A DNA stretch of 64,000 nucleotides from CSSed11-175R1 sp041685735. Lineage in GTDB: Bacteria > Actinomycetota > Nitriliruptoria > Nitriliruptorales > Nitriliruptoraceae. The notes below the pieces were generated by a model. The model did not search any database, was not told the origin of the DNA, and saw only the letters and a list, made by a program, of their open reading frames with translations. Both the position numbers and the translations under genes were made by a program. Positions 17,637 through 28,221 of this stretch are shown here, in pieces (the stretch's first letter is position 1; the number at the start of each line of letters is the position of its first letter). The stretch lies in contig JAWLFE010000005.1 of NCBI GenBank assembly GCA_041685735.1, forward strand, positions 1-64,000. The letters run 5' to 3'.

Positions 17637-18893
17637 ATGACGAGCCAGCCCGCCAGCGACCCGGCACCACCGGTACGTGGACCGTTCACGGGGTCGCCCA
17701 CCGAACCGTCGATCTTCGACGCCGACCAGCTGGCGCAGTGTGTGCAGTGCGGGTTCTGCCTCTCCTCGTGCCCGACCTACGAGGTCACCCACCTGGAGGA
17801 ACACGGCCCGCGCGGCCGGATCCTCGGGATGCGCCTGGCCGACACCGGCGAGCTCTCACTGAGCGATCCCGCCCTGGCCGAGTCGTTGGAGACCTGCGTG
17901 CAGTGCCGGGCCTGCGAACTGGTGTGTCCCTCGCTCGTGGAGTTCGGCTCGCTGATCGAGACGGCCCGGACCGAACTGGCAGAGCGGCGACCACCGACCG
18001 GGCTGCGGCGTGTGGCGCACCAGGTCGGGTTCCTCGCGCTGGCGCGACGTCCGCTGCTCCGGCTGGGTGTCGCCGGGCTCGCGGTGCTCCAGGCACTGCG
18101 GCTCGACCGCATCCTGCCGTCGCGGCTGCGACCTGCCCGCCGGGTCCGGCTCGGCGACCTGCGGCGCGGCTACCGGACCCCGACCACCACCGGTGCGCGC
18201 GGTGACGCCTTCGTCTTCCGTGGCTGCGTGATGGACCACATGTTCCGCGACGTCCACCAGGCCGTCGCGGACGTCCTCGGCGCGGTCGGGTTCACCCCGC
18301 ACTTCGAACCCGCCCCACCGTGCTGCGGGGCGCTGCACGTCCACGCCGGGCGTGAGGGCGAGGCCCATGCGTTGGCGGAGCAGACGATCGCCGCCTACGC
18401 GGGGACCGACGGTCCGATCGTGGTCGACTCGGCCGGGTGCGGGGCCGCGATGAAGGAGTACGGCCACCTGCTGGACACCCCGGAGGCGCACGCCTTCAGT
18501 GCCCGGGTCAAGGACCTCAGCGAGGTCATCACCCCGGCCGATGTCGCCGAGCACGCGACCCCGGTCCGTCTGCAGCTCGCCTACCAGGCCCCGTGTCACC
18601 TGCGCAACGTCCAACGAGCCGGCGACGCGCCGCTGGCGTTGCTGCGCGCCATCCCCGGCCTCACCCTGATCGAACCCGACGACGAGCACCTGTGCTGCGG
18701 CTCCGGGGGCATCTACTCGATCGAGCAGCCGGAGTTCGGTGACGCCCTGCTGGCCAAGAAGGACGCGTCCCTGCACCGCACCGGCGCACGCGGTGTCGTG
18801 TCCGGCAACCCCGGCTGCGCGATGCAGATCGCACGCGCCGGCTGGGAGATCCACCACCCGGCCAACCTGCTCGCCCGCGCGCTGTCACGCTGA
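17637..18893 (+). CDS. glcF: GlcF-like iron-sulfur subunit
   Basis: 418 residues from the ATG at 17637; a GTG at 17628 is possible. Two 4Fe-4S motifs lie near the N-terminus, CVQCGFCLSSCPTY (about 36-49) and CVQCRACELVCPS, separated by the usual 50 or so residues. Two cysteine-rich CCG motifs follow, PPCCGALHVHAG and HLCCGSGGIYS. It should pass electrons from GlcDE to quinone. A short gap of 54 bases separates it from glcE. It ends 12 bases from the stop of the convergent small protein gene. Confidence 0.9.
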   Translation: MTSQPASDPAPPVRGPFTGSPTEPSIFDADQLAQCVQCGFCLSSCPTYEVTHLEEHGPRGRILGMRLADTGELSLSDPALAESLETCVQCRACELVCPSLVEFGSLIETARTELAERRPPTGLRRVAHQVGFLALARRPLLRLGVAGLAVLQALRLDRILPSRLRPARRVRLGDLRRGYRTPTTTGARGDAFVFRGCVMDHMFRDVHQAVADVLGAVGFTPHFEPAPPCCGALHVHAGREGEAHALAEQTIAAYAGTDGPIVVDSAGCGAAMKEYGHLLDTPEAHAFSARVKDLSEVITPADVAEHATPVRLQLAYQAPCHLRNVQRAGDAPLALLRAIPGLTLIEPDDEHLCCGSGGIYSIEQPEFGDALLAKKDASLHRTGARGVVSGNPGCAMQIARAGWEIHHPANLLARALSR

Positions 18894-18905
18894 CCCGGCG
18901 CGCGA

Positions 18906-19478
18906 TCAGCCGAGCTGGGCCAACAGTTCGTCACGATCGATCACCACCGAATCGGCCGTCGCCCGCAGTTCCGCGATCGAGGGACCGCCGGCCGAGCCCA
19001 TGACGAGCGTCACCACACGGTCCTCGACCCCCATGAGCAGGACGACGACACCGAAGTCGACCCCAGCATCCGTCCCGGATGCGACGAGCACGATCGCCGC
19101 ATCGGTTCCCGGGATGCGGGTGTCGTCCTCGTCGAGGCGCGTGACGGTCCCGGCGCCCTCGATGCTGCCGCGGTACTCCGCGCGGACCTCGGTCAGGCTG
19201 CTGTCGGCGGCCGCGACCGCCACCTCGAGGTTGGCCAGGTCGCCCGCCACCGTCCGGTCACCCACCCACCCGAGGGTCCTCGTGGCGCTGATCCGGTCGT
19301 AGCGCCAGGCCCCCGCGGGCTCGTTGAACGAGATCCAGTCCAGCGGCTGGACCCGCTGCGGGCCGTCGTCGACGGTCGCATCCGGTGGTGGGGCGTCGCG
19401 ACCGGGTAGGAGCCACCACAGCCCGGCGAGCAGCACGAGGATGGCGATGAACACCCACGCACGGGGCAGGGCCCTCAT
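18906..19478 (-). CDS. Small membrane-anchored hypothetical protein
   Basis: 190 residues, starting at the ATG that overlaps the beta-glucosidase stop (ATGA); the frame is open upstream but inside that gene. One N-terminal hydrophobic segment (AWVFIAILVLLAGLWWLLPG) should anchor it, leaving an extracytoplasmic domain of about 160 residues rich in Asp and Val. I do not recognise the domain. Segments such as IVLVASGTDAGVDFGVVV suggest a beta-rich fold. Translational coupling to the glycosidase suggests a shared role, unproved. Confidence 0.6.
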   Translation of the reverse strand: MRALPRAWVFIAILVLLAGLWWLLPGRDAPPPDATVDDGPQRVQPLDWISFNEPAGAWRYDRISATRTLGWVGDRTVAGDLANLEVAVAAADSSLTEVRAEYRGSIEGAGTVTRLDEDDTRIPGTDAAIVLVASGTDAGVDFGVVVLLMGVEDRVVTLVMGSAGGPSIAELRATADSVVIDRDELLAQLG

Positions 19479-21943
19479 CCCGGCCCCCGCCGCTCCCAGA
19501 GGGATCGCAGCAGCCGCTCGCCGCCGAGCGCCCACCGGCCGTTGACGAGGTCGACCAGGCTGTCGAGTTCCTCCTCGCCGATCCCACCCATCAGCAGGGT
19601 GCGCAGCGGCGCCTCATCGACCATCGAGCGGACGAGGGCCTCGTTGGCCGGGTCGTCGGCGAACTGCTGGCGCAGCCGTCGTTCGACCGCCCACACCAGT
19701 GCCTTGCCCTGCGGGCTGGTCGCCGTCGCGCCGATCGGGGTGTTGCGGGTGTAGGGCCGCTCGAACCCGGGGTTGTCGGGGAGCGGTCGGCCGAGCAGTG
19801 CCTCGAAGGAGGCGGCATCCACGTCGAGGTAGCGCGTCGGACGGCGGTAGACCGCGGGCTCGTCACGCTCGGGCAGGAGCGCCCGACCGGTCACCTCGAG
19901 GTTCGCGGCACCCCGCAGATCGCGGGACGACGCACCGACGAGCACCTCGAACCGTCCGGGTTCGACCGTCCAGGCCCGCAGGTCCGGATGCCAGTACGAG
20001 AACGCCCGACGATCGAGCGGCAACTTCACGTAGGTCGTGGAGCCGGGCTCGAGTCCGACCTTCGCGAACGCCTTGAGTTCCCGGTCGGGTCGGTGGACGG
20101 CAGCTTCCACGTCACGGACGTAGACCTGCACCACCGTTCGACCGGCGCGCTCACCGGTGTTGCTGACCGGAACGGTCACGGTCAACCCGGCATCGTCGAG
20201 GTCGTCGACCGCGACCTCGTCACGGTCGAGGGTCGGCTCGCCGAACGCGAAGGTCGTGTAGCTCAGCCCGTGGCCGAACGGGAACAGCACGTCGCCGTCG
20301 ACGGTGTCGTGGAAGCGGTAACCGACGTACAGGCCCTCCCGGTACTCGACGGTCGACGGGCCACCCGGGAAGGTGCGGGTGGAGGGCACGTCGTCGAGGT
20401 GGCGGGGGAAGGTCTCGGCCAGCCGTCCCGACGGGTTGACCACACCGGTCAGCACGTCGGCCAGTCCCCCGCCACCGGCCTGGCCGCCGAGGTAGCCCTC
20501 GACGACGGCCTCCACGTCCTCGATCCATGGCATCTCGACCGGCGCGCCGTTCGACAGCACGACCACGACCCGGTCGTGGACGGCGGCGACGGCCGCGATC
20601 AGCGCGTCGTGGGTCGGCGGGAGGCGCAGGTGGCTGCGGTCGTCCCCCTCGTTCTCGTAGCCGTCGGGCAGGCCGACGCAGACGATCGCCACATCCGCTT
20701 GCGCTGCGGCTTCGACGGCTGCGGCGATGAGGCCGTCGTCGCGTCGGGTCGGGTGGTCGTACCCGGGCGCGTCCACCACCCGGTCCTCGCCGAGCAGCGC
20801 GGTGAGTTCATGCTGCAGGGTGTCGAGCCGGGTCGGCTCGATCCGCGAACTGCCGGTGCCCTGGTAGCGGGGTGCCTGCGCGAAGGTCCCGAGCAGCGCG
20901 ACACGATCGTGCGCGCCGATGGGCAGCGCATCGTCGACGTTGCGGCACAGCACGGCCGCCTCCCCGGCCACCTTCCGCGCCAGGGCGTGGTGCTCGTCCC
21001 GGTCGAAGGTCGCGTCGGGTCGGCGGCCCTCCTGCGCCTGCAGCGCGAGCGCGACGAGCCGGCCAGCCGCCGCATCCAGCACCTCGACCGCGAGGTCGCC
21101 GGCGGTGACCGCCGCGACGATGGCCCCGGTCGTCGCGTCGTCGAGCCCCGGCATCTGCAGCTCGCAGCCGGCGGCCAGCGCGGGGACGCGCTCGTTCATC
21201 GCCCCCCAGTCGGTGACCACGATGCCCGTGTGGCCCCACTCCCCCTTCAGCAGGTCGGTCAGCAGCCACCCGTGCTCGCAGGCGTCGGTGCCGTTCAGCC
21301 GGTTGTAGGAACACATCACCGTCCACGGCTGGCTCGCTCGGACCGCGAGCTCGAAGCCGGCGAGCTCCAGTTCACGCAGGGAGCGTTCGTCGGCGACGAC
21401 GTCGATCGTCATCCGCCGCGACTCCTGGTTGTTCGCCGCGAGGTGCTTCAGCGAGGTGCCGACCCCCCGCGACTGGACCCCGTCGATGAACGCCGCGGCC
21501 AGGCGTCCGGTCAGCCAGGGGTCCTCGGAGAGGTACTCGAAGTTGCGTCCGCACAACGGGGACCGTTTGAGGTTCGCCCCGGGCCCCAGGAGCACCCCGA
21601 CCCCGAACTCCAGACACTCGTCGGCGATGGCCCGGCCGACCTCGCCGAGCAGTTCGGGATCCCAGGTCGCCGCGAGTGCCGACGCCGTCGGGAAGCACGT
21701 CGCCGGCACGGAGTCGTTGAGCCCGAGGTGATCGGTCGCACCCGCCTGCAGGCGCACCCCGTGGGGGCCGTCGGTGACGGTGATGGCGGGGATCCCGACG
21801 CGCTCGATGCCCTGCGTGGTCCAGAAATCGCTGCCGGAACACAACGACGCCTTCTCCTGCAGGGTGAGCTGTCGGACGAGGTCGTCGGCCCGGGTGGCGG
21901 TGTCCACGTCGGTCTCCCAGAAGCGGTGCGGTGGTGCGGTCAC
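19475..21943 (-). CDS. Glycoside hydrolase family 3 beta-glucosidase
   Basis: 822 residues. The N-terminal TIM-barrel domain has TVTDGPHGVRLQ, the substrate-binding SLKHLAANNQESRR motif and the nucleophile region VVTDWGAMN (Asp). The middle domain contains VVLSNGAPVEMPW and GYLGGQAGGGGLADVLTG. A C-terminal fibronectin-III-like domain (VSNTGERAGRTVVQVYVRD) is typical of family 3 beta-glucosidases. There is no signal peptide, so it is probably cytoplasmic, acting on imported beta-glucosides. The start is taken at a GTG with no clear ribosome site; the true start could be a few codons downstream. No sugar transporter adjoins it here. Confidence 0.88.
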   Translation of the reverse strand: MTAPPHRFWETDVDTATRADDLVRQLTLQEKASLCSGSDFWTTQGIERVGIPAITVTDGPHGVRLQAGATDHLGLNDSVPATCFPTASALAATWDPELLGEVGRAIADECLEFGVGVLLGPGANLKRSPLCGRNFEYLSEDPWLTGRLAAAFIDGVQSRGVGTSLKHLAANNQESRRMTIDVVADERSLRELELAGFELAVRASQPWTVMCSYNRLNGTDACEHGWLLTDLLKGEWGHTGIVVTDWGAMNERVPALAAGCELQMPGLDDATTGAIVAAVTAGDLAVEVLDAAAGRLVALALQAQEGRRPDATFDRDEHHALARKVAGEAAVLCRNVDDALPIGAHDRVALLGTFAQAPRYQGTGSSRIEPTRLDTLQHELTALLGEDRVVDAPGYDHPTRRDDGLIAAAVEAAAQADVAIVCVGLPDGYENEGDDRSHLRLPPTHDALIAAVAAVHDRVVVVLSNGAPVEMPWIEDVEAVVEGYLGGQAGGGGLADVLTGVVNPSGRLAETFPRHLDDVPSTRTFPGGPSTVEYREGLYVGYRFHDTVDGDVLFPFGHGLSYTTFAFGEPTLDRDEVAVDDLDDAGLTVTVPVSNTGERAGRTVVQVYVRDVEAAVHRPDRELKAFAKVGLEPGSTTYVKLPLDRRAFSYWHPDLRAWTVEPGRFEVLVGASSRDLRGAANLEVTGRALLPERDEPAVYRRPTRYLDVDAASFEALLGRPLPDNPGFERPYTRNTPIGATATSPQGKALVWAVERRLRQQFADDPANEALVRSMVDEAPLRTLLMGGIGEEELDSLVDLVNGRWALGGERLLRSLWERRGPG

Positions 21944-22164
21944 CCGCCAGCAGACCAGACCGGAGAGGACTTCGCGACCCGGGGATCACCGACCCGGAGC
22001 CCGTCCCGGCTGGCCGGGGTCGTCCGGGGAACCTCCCTGCGTGCGCCCGGACCGCGGGCCTGCCATCCTGGCGGTCGCGCTGCACCGCAGAGGCGCACCG
22101 ACGACCGCGTCCAGTCACCCGGTGCCAGCGCGACCCCACCATCCGAGCCACGCCGGAGACCGCC

Positions 22165-22368
22165 ATGAACGCGACACCCAAACGCCTGTACCGCTCCCGC
22201 TCCGATCGGATGCTGGCCGGCATCTGCGGCGGTCTGGCCGACTACTTCAACCTCGACCCGACCCTGGTGCGCATCATCACCGTCGTGATCGCCCTGCTCC
22301 CGGGACCCGCGGTCATCGCCTACCTCATCGCGTGGGTGATCGTGCCCGAGGAGCCGTACCAGGCCTGA
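22165..22368 (+). CDS. PspC-domain small membrane protein
   Basis: 67 residues, with GGAG six bases before the ATG. The whole protein is a PspC domain: KRLYRSRSDRMLAGICGGLADYF at the N-terminal basic region, then a single membrane segment (RIITVVIALLPGPAVIAYLIAWVIVP). Such proteins accompany envelope-stress responses; the small stand-alone form has no proven function. It is divergent from the glucosidase and upstream of the hydrogenase operon. Confidence 0.85.
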   Translation: MNATPKRLYRSRSDRMLAGICGGLADYFNLDPTLVRIITVVIALLPGPAVIAYLIAWVIVPEEPYQA

Positions 22369-22387
22369 TCGGCCGAGCCCGTCCGAT

Positions 22388-22414
22388 CCGGGTCGAACAG
22401 GTCCTCCGACCCGG
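22388..22414. terminator. Hairpin after the PspC gene
   Basis: CCGGGTCG (22388-22395) and CGACCCGG (22407-22414) form an 8-bp stem around an 11-base loop, 19 bases after the PspC stop and about 100 bases before hoxE. It overlaps the first bases of a GGGACC box, so it may act as terminator, operator, or both. Confidence 0.4.
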
Positions 22415-22427
22415 GACCATCGGCACT
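22413..22427 (+). promoter_or_regulatory. GGGACC-type box upstream of the hydrogenase operon
   Basis: GGGACCATCGGCACT fits the published mycobacterial DosR-type pattern GGGACTTNNGNCCCT at most defined positions. It lies 87 bases before the hoxE start. Similar sites occur before the stress protein, near the PFOR start and before the first P-type ATPase. No statistical test was done. Confidence 0.3.
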
Positions 22428-22513
22428 ACACCGGTCTGCCGGCCACCCGTAGCGTCAGCTGGGACGGCACTCGTCCAGCAGAGCAGGTCGTCCAGCCGAC
22501 GGGTGGGGAGGCG

Positions 22514-23049
22514 ATGGTGAGCGACGGCACGCCGACGGCGACGGCGACGCGCACAGGCAAGGGGGCACCGCACCCATCGGGCGATGAGCGGTTCGCGCTA
22601 CTCGACACCGCGCTCAAACGGTCCCGGTTCGCCCAGGATCACCTCATCGAGGTCCTGCACGTCGCCCAGGAGGTCTTCGGCTACCTGTCGGAGGACGTGC
22701 TCCAGTACGTCGGCCGGGCGCTGCGCCTGCCGGCGAGCCGGGTGTACGGCGTCGCGACCTTCTACCACCTGTTCACGTTCGACCCACCGGGCGATCACAC
22801 CTGCACCGTCTGCACGGGCACCGCCTGCTTCGTCAAGGGCGCCGACGACATCGTGGCGGCGATCCAGACCGCCTACGACGTGGCCGCCGGGCAGACCACC
22901 GGGGATGGCCGCTTCACCCTGTCGACGGCGCGGTGCCTGGGGTCCTGTGGGATGGCGCCGGTCGCCGTCCTCGACGGGCAGGTGCAAGGCCACCTCGACA
23001 CCGATGCCGCCCTGCAGGCGATCGCGGGCAACCTCGCGGAGGTGGACTG

Positions 23050-23050
<1 letters not shown>
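22514..23050 (+). CDS. hoxE: Bidirectional hydrogenase diaphorase subunit, NuoE/HoxE-like 2Fe-2S protein
   Basis: 178 residues. The C-terminal thioredoxin-like 2Fe-2S fold has its four Cys at 100, 105, 141 and 145 (CTGTAC and CLGSCGMAP), as in NuoE and HoxE. The N-terminal helical part carries LIEVLHVAQEVFGYLSEDVL, typical of the family. GGGGAGG precedes the ATG by only 3 bases, so the GTG two codons in could be used instead. It is the first gene of hoxEFUYHW. The presence of HoxE marks a group 3d, NAD-linked, bidirectional hydrogenase. Confidence 0.88.
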
Positions 23051-24692
<1,642 letters not shown>

Positions 24693-24696
<4 letters not shown>

Positions 24697-25496
24697 CCGC
24701 CGCCCCAGCGCCTCGGCCGACCACCTCACCGCCGTCCCACCCCGGGCCGCGGGCGTCGGTCCCGGTCACGCTCGACGGGGTCGACGTGCTGGCCCACGAG
24801 GGCGAGACGATCCTGGCACTGGCCCGACGGCTGGGGGTCCCGATCCCGACCCTGTGCCAGCTGGACGGTCTGTCGGTCTACGGCGGCTGTCGCCTCTGCA
24901 GCGTCGAGGTGGAGGGCGAACACCGCCTGCCCCTGGCCTGCGCGACCGAGGTCGTCGCCGAGATGGAGGTCCGCACGACCTCGCCGGCGCTGGCCGACCA
25001 CCGCCGTCGGATCGTCGCGCTGCTGTTCGCCGAGGGCAGCCACGTCTGCGCCGCGTGTGTCGCCAGCGGCGGGTGCGAACTGCAGGACCTGGCAACCGAG
25101 ACCGGCGTCGACCACATCTCCTACCAGATGACCTTCCCCCGGACCCCCGTCGATGCATCCCACCCGAAGTTCGTGCTCGACCGGGACCGGTGTGTGCTGT
25201 GCACCCGCTGCGTCCGGGTCTGCGACGAGATCGAGGGCGCCCACGTCTGGGACATCGCCCAGCGTGGGAACCAGGCCCACCTGATCGCGGGGATGGACCA
25301 GCCGTGGGGCGAGGTGTCCTCCTGCACCTGGTGCGGCAAGTGCGTCGCCGTGTGCCCCACCGGTGCGCTGGCCTGGCAGGGCACGGCCCCGGGCGAACTG
25401 CACGCCGACCCCGACCTGATCGCGTTCCTGACCGACGCACGCGACGGGACGTGGGACGACCGGACCGCCGACCACGACGAGGAGGTGGCGCCATGA
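24693..25496 (+). CDS. hoxU: Hydrogenase electron-transfer subunit HoxU
   Basis: 267 residues, like the N-terminal part of NuoG. A plant-type 2Fe-2S ferredoxin domain is first (CQLDGLSVYGGCRLCSVEV, with a distal Cys). A His-Cys3 4Fe-4S motif follows (GSHVCAACVASGGC), then two 4Fe-4S ferredoxin motifs, CVLCTRCVRVC and CTWCGKCVAVCPTG. It carries electrons between HoxEF and the hydrogenase module HoxYH. ATGA overlaps join it to hoxF and hoxY. Confidence 0.92.
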
Positions 25497-26110
25497 CGGA
25501 CCTGACGGAGACGGGCTCAACACCCCCCGGACCGGGGAACGGTGGACGGCGGCTGCGGGTGGCGACCGCGTGGTTGGGTGGGTGCTCCGGCTGCCACATG
25601 TCGTTCCTCGACCTCGACGAGGGCCTGTTCGACCTCGCCGACCGGGCGGACATCGTGTTCGGTCCGTTGGCCGACATCAAGGCCTTCCCGGCTGACGTCG
25701 ACCTGACGCTCGTCGAGGGTGCCGTCGCCAACAGCGACAACCAGGAACTCGCCGAGGCCGTCCGGGCGAACACCACGGTCGTCGTGTCGTTCGGCGACTG
25801 CGCGGTGACCGGCAACATCACCTCGCTGCGCAACGGGATGGGCGACCCGAGCGGCCTGCTCGAACGGGTCTACGTCCAACGCCCGGACCTGACGGGCCAG
25901 CTACCGACCGACGTGGTCCCGACGCTGCTGCCGCAGGCGCTGCCGTTGCACGACGTCATCGATGTGGACGTCTACCTGCCGGGCTGTCCCCCGTCGGCGG
26001 CACGGATCAAGGCCGCGCTGTTCGCGCTGCTCGACGCGATCGAGGCGGGCCAGGACGTGCAGAGCGTGATGGCCGCGCGCGCCCCCGACGACCTCCGGTT
26101 CGGCAACTGA
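25493..26110 (+). CDS. hoxY: [NiFe] hydrogenase small subunit HoxY
   Basis: 205 residues. Proximal-cluster ligands are visible in WLGGCSGCHMSF, in VSFGDCAVTGNI and in YLPGCPPSAARIK, the pattern of cytoplasmic group 3 small subunits. There is no twin-arginine signal and no medial or distal cluster domain, which fits a soluble NAD-linked enzyme. The ATG overlaps the hoxU stop. The stop codon lies inside a 25-base tandem duplication. Confidence 0.93.
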   Translation: MTDLTETGSTPPGPGNGGRRLRVATAWLGGCSGCHMSFLDLDEGLFDLADRADIVFGPLADIKAFPADVDLTLVEGAVANSDNQELAEAVRANTTVVVSFGDCAVTGNITSLRNGMGDPSGLLERVYVQRPDLTGQLPTDVVPTLLPQALPLHDVIDVDVYLPGCPPSAARIKAALFALLDAIEAGQDVQSVMAARAPDDLRFGN

Positions 26111-26154
26111 CCTTCCCACCCTCCTTCCCAACTGACCTTCCCACCCTCCTCCCC
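26105..26154 (+). repeat. 25-bp tandem duplication at the hoxY stop
   Basis: AACTGACCTTCCCACCCTCC plus five more bases occurs twice head to tail (26105-26129 and 26130-26154) with one mismatch. The first copy includes the hoxY stop codon, so the duplication lengthens the hoxY-hoxH gap. The second copy is noncoding and pyrimidine-rich. No ribosome site for hoxH lies in it; AAGG follows at 26155-26158. Confidence 0.85.
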
Positions 26155-26165
26155 AAGGCCCGAGC

Positions 26166-27602
26166 ATGCATGACATCCACACGATCGATCCGGTGTCGCG
26201 GATCGAGGGCCATGCCAAGATCACCCTCCACCTCGACGAGGACGGCGGCGTCGCCGACGCGCGGTTCCACGTCACGGAGTTCCGTGGCTTCGAGGAGTTC
26301 TGTCGGGGGCGTCCCCTGGCGGAGATGCCCGGTCTGACCGCCCGGACCTGCGGCATCTGCCCGGTCAGCCATCTGCTGGCATCCGCCAAGGCCACCGATG
26401 CGATCCACGCCGTGACCATCCCGCCGGCCGCCACCCTGCAGCGACGACTGGCCAACCTCGGACAGATCGTGCAGTCGCACGTGCTGAGCTTCTTCCACCT
26501 GTCCGCACCGGACCTGCTGCTGGGCATGGACGCGGACCCGGCGACCCGCAACGTGTTCGGGCTCATGCAGGCGGAACCGGAGATCGTCCGCGGGGGCATC
26601 CGCCTGCGGCAGTTCGGCCAGGAGGTCATCGAGGCGGTCGCGGGCCAGCGGATCCACGGCAAGGGCATCGTCCCCGGCGGGGTCGGGGAGGCCTTCACCG
26701 CCGACAAGCGCGACGCGATCCGCGCCGGCCTGGACGAGGCCCTGGGCTCCGCGACGCAGGCCCTGGCCCTGCTCAGCTCCCTGCAGGACCGGTTCACCCG
26801 CGAGATCGAGGTGTTCGGACGGTTCGATTCGCTCTACCTGTCCCACTGCGCGCCGGACGGCACCTGGGAGCACCTCGACGGAAGACTGCGGATCATCGAC
26901 GCGGCTGGCGCGACGGTCATCGACCAGCTCGATCCCGCCGACTACCGCACCGTCCTCGGCGAGGCCGCGAAGCACGACTCCTACCTCAAGGTCCCCTACT
27001 ACAAGCCCCTGGTCACGGGCGATGATCCCCGACCGGGGATGTACCGGGTCGGCCCACTGGCCCGGATAAACATCGCGGAACGGTTCGGCACGCCCGTCGC
27101 GGACGCCGGGCTCGCCGATCTGCGGGAACGCACCGGTCGGATCGCCGCGTCGTCGTTCCATTACCACCACGCCCGGATCCTGGAGGTCATCGCCAGCATC
27201 GAACGCATCGCCGGCATCCTCGACGACCCGGTCCTGCTGGACCCCCGTGTCCGGGCGCGGGCCGGCATCAACGCGCGGCGTGGGGTCGGCGCCTCCGAGG
27301 CCCCGCGCGGCACGCTGTTCCACGATTATGAGGTCGACGACCACGGCATCGTGACGGCGGTCAACCTCATCATCGCGACCGGCCAGAACGAACTGGCGAT
27401 GAACCGCACGATCCTGGACATCGCCCGCGCGTACGTCGACGGGGCGACGCTGACCGACGGGGTGCTCAACCGGGTCGAAGCCGGGATCCGGGCCTACGAT
27501 CCGTGCCTGTCGTGTTCGACCCACGCGATGGGACAGATGCCGATGGTCCTGCAACTCATCGCACCGGACGGTGACGTGGTCTGTGAGCGGCGCCGCGAGT
27601 GA
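26166..27602 (+). CDS. hoxH: [NiFe] hydrogenase large subunit HoxH
   Basis: 478 residues. Both Ni-Fe ligand motifs are intact: RTCGICPVSH with Cys62 and Cys65, and DPCLSCSTHA with Cys447 and Cys450. The 25 or so residues after His453 (AMGQMPMVLQL...) form the C-terminal extension that a HoxW protease removes after Ni insertion. The tail closely follows HoxH of NAD-reducing hydrogenases. No Sec codon replaces the ligand cysteines. hoxW overlaps the stop. The hyp maturation genes are not in the window. Confidence 0.95.
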   Translation: MHDIHTIDPVSRIEGHAKITLHLDEDGGVADARFHVTEFRGFEEFCRGRPLAEMPGLTARTCGICPVSHLLASAKATDAIHAVTIPPAATLQRRLANLGQIVQSHVLSFFHLSAPDLLLGMDADPATRNVFGLMQAEPEIVRGGIRLRQFGQEVIEAVAGQRIHGKGIVPGGVGEAFTADKRDAIRAGLDEALGSATQALALLSSLQDRFTREIEVFGRFDSLYLSHCAPDGTWEHLDGRLRIIDAAGATVIDQLDPADYRTVLGEAAKHDSYLKVPYYKPLVTGDDPRPGMYRVGPLARINIAERFGTPVADAGLADLRERTGRIAASSFHYHHARILEVIASIERIAGILDDPVLLDPRVRARAGINARRGVGASEAPRGTLFHDYEVDDHGIVTAVNLIIATGQNELAMNRTILDIARAYVDGATLTDGVLNRVEAGIRAYDPCLSCSTHAMGQMPMVLQLIAPDGDVVCERRRE

Positions 27603-28144
27603 CCGACGGCGCCGTTCACCACGCGGATCCTGACGACCGGGACGCCCGTGCCCCGGTGCTGGTGGTCGGCGTCGGCAGTGAACTGCGCCGCGACGACGCG
27701 GCGGGGCGCCGGGTCGCCGAGGCGATCGCCGAACTGGAGCTACCCGCGGTGCAGTGCCTGTCGGTCCACCAGCTGACCCCGGAGCTGGCGATGCAGATCG
27801 CGGGCCGGCGCCTGGTGATCGTCGTCGATGCGTCGATGCCGGGGCGCGGGGAGCCGGCCGTGCGGGTCGGCGGGCAGGACCCGGGTCCGCCGTCCCACGA
27901 TGCGGTCGTCGTCAGCACCGTGGTGGCGGCCGACGCCGCCGGGGCGATGAGCCACCACCTCGATGTCCAGGGGTTGCTGGGGCTGGCCGGGATGGTCGCG
28001 TCGGCTCCGCAGGAGGTCCGGACCGTCGCGGTACCGGCCCACGACCTCGGCATCGGGACCGAGCTGTCGAAGGCAACGGCCACGCACGTCCGGGAGGCTG
28101 TCCGCCGCGTCACGGCCCTGTGTCACGAGGTCGGACGGGGCTGA
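27599..28144 (+). CDS. hoxW: Hydrogenase maturation protease HoxW
   Basis: 181 residues from a GTG that overlaps the hoxH stop (GTGA). The N-terminal VVGVGSELRRDDAAGRRVAEAI and the VIVVDASMPG segment supply the acidic and polar residues that bind nickel in the HybD/HoxW family. These endopeptidases cut the C-terminal tail of the large subunit. The family fit and gene order are strong. It ends the hydrogenase operon. Confidence 0.9.
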   Translation: MTDGAVHHADPDDRDARAPVLVVGVGSELRRDDAAGRRVAEAIAELELPAVQCLSVHQLTPELAMQIAGRRLVIVVDASMPGRGEPAVRVGGQDPGPPSHDAVVVSTVVAADAAGAMSHHLDVQGLLGLAGMVASAPQEVRTVAVPAHDLGIGTELSKATATHVREAVRRVTALCHEVGRG

Positions 28145-28160
28145 TCACCCGGGCGGGTCC

Positions 28161-28175
28161 GGGACCCTTGCCGTC
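28161..28175 (+). promoter_or_regulatory. GGGACC-type box upstream of the stress protein
   Basis: GGGACCCTTGCCGTC partly fits the GGGAC-N4-G pattern and overlaps a 13-base palindrome, GGGTCC-G-GGACCC, at 28155-28167. It lies between the hoxW stop and the next start, 47 bases from that start. Regulatory meaning is inferred from recurrence near other redox genes. Confidence 0.25.
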
Positions 28176-28221
28176 GCGGGTCGGCAGGGCGATACTCCCG
28201 GTCCAGCGAGGGAGACACGCC

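Noticed and set aside
19988..22168. A 726-residue open frame on the plus strand across the glucosidase
   Set aside because: It has the composition of an antisense reading of the GH3 gene, with no domains, and that gene has intact motifs.
26445..27600. A possible Sec codon in the hydrogenase large subunit
   Set aside because: All ligand positions are Cys codons, and the only in-frame TGA is the stop at 27600-27602, overlapped by the hoxW start.
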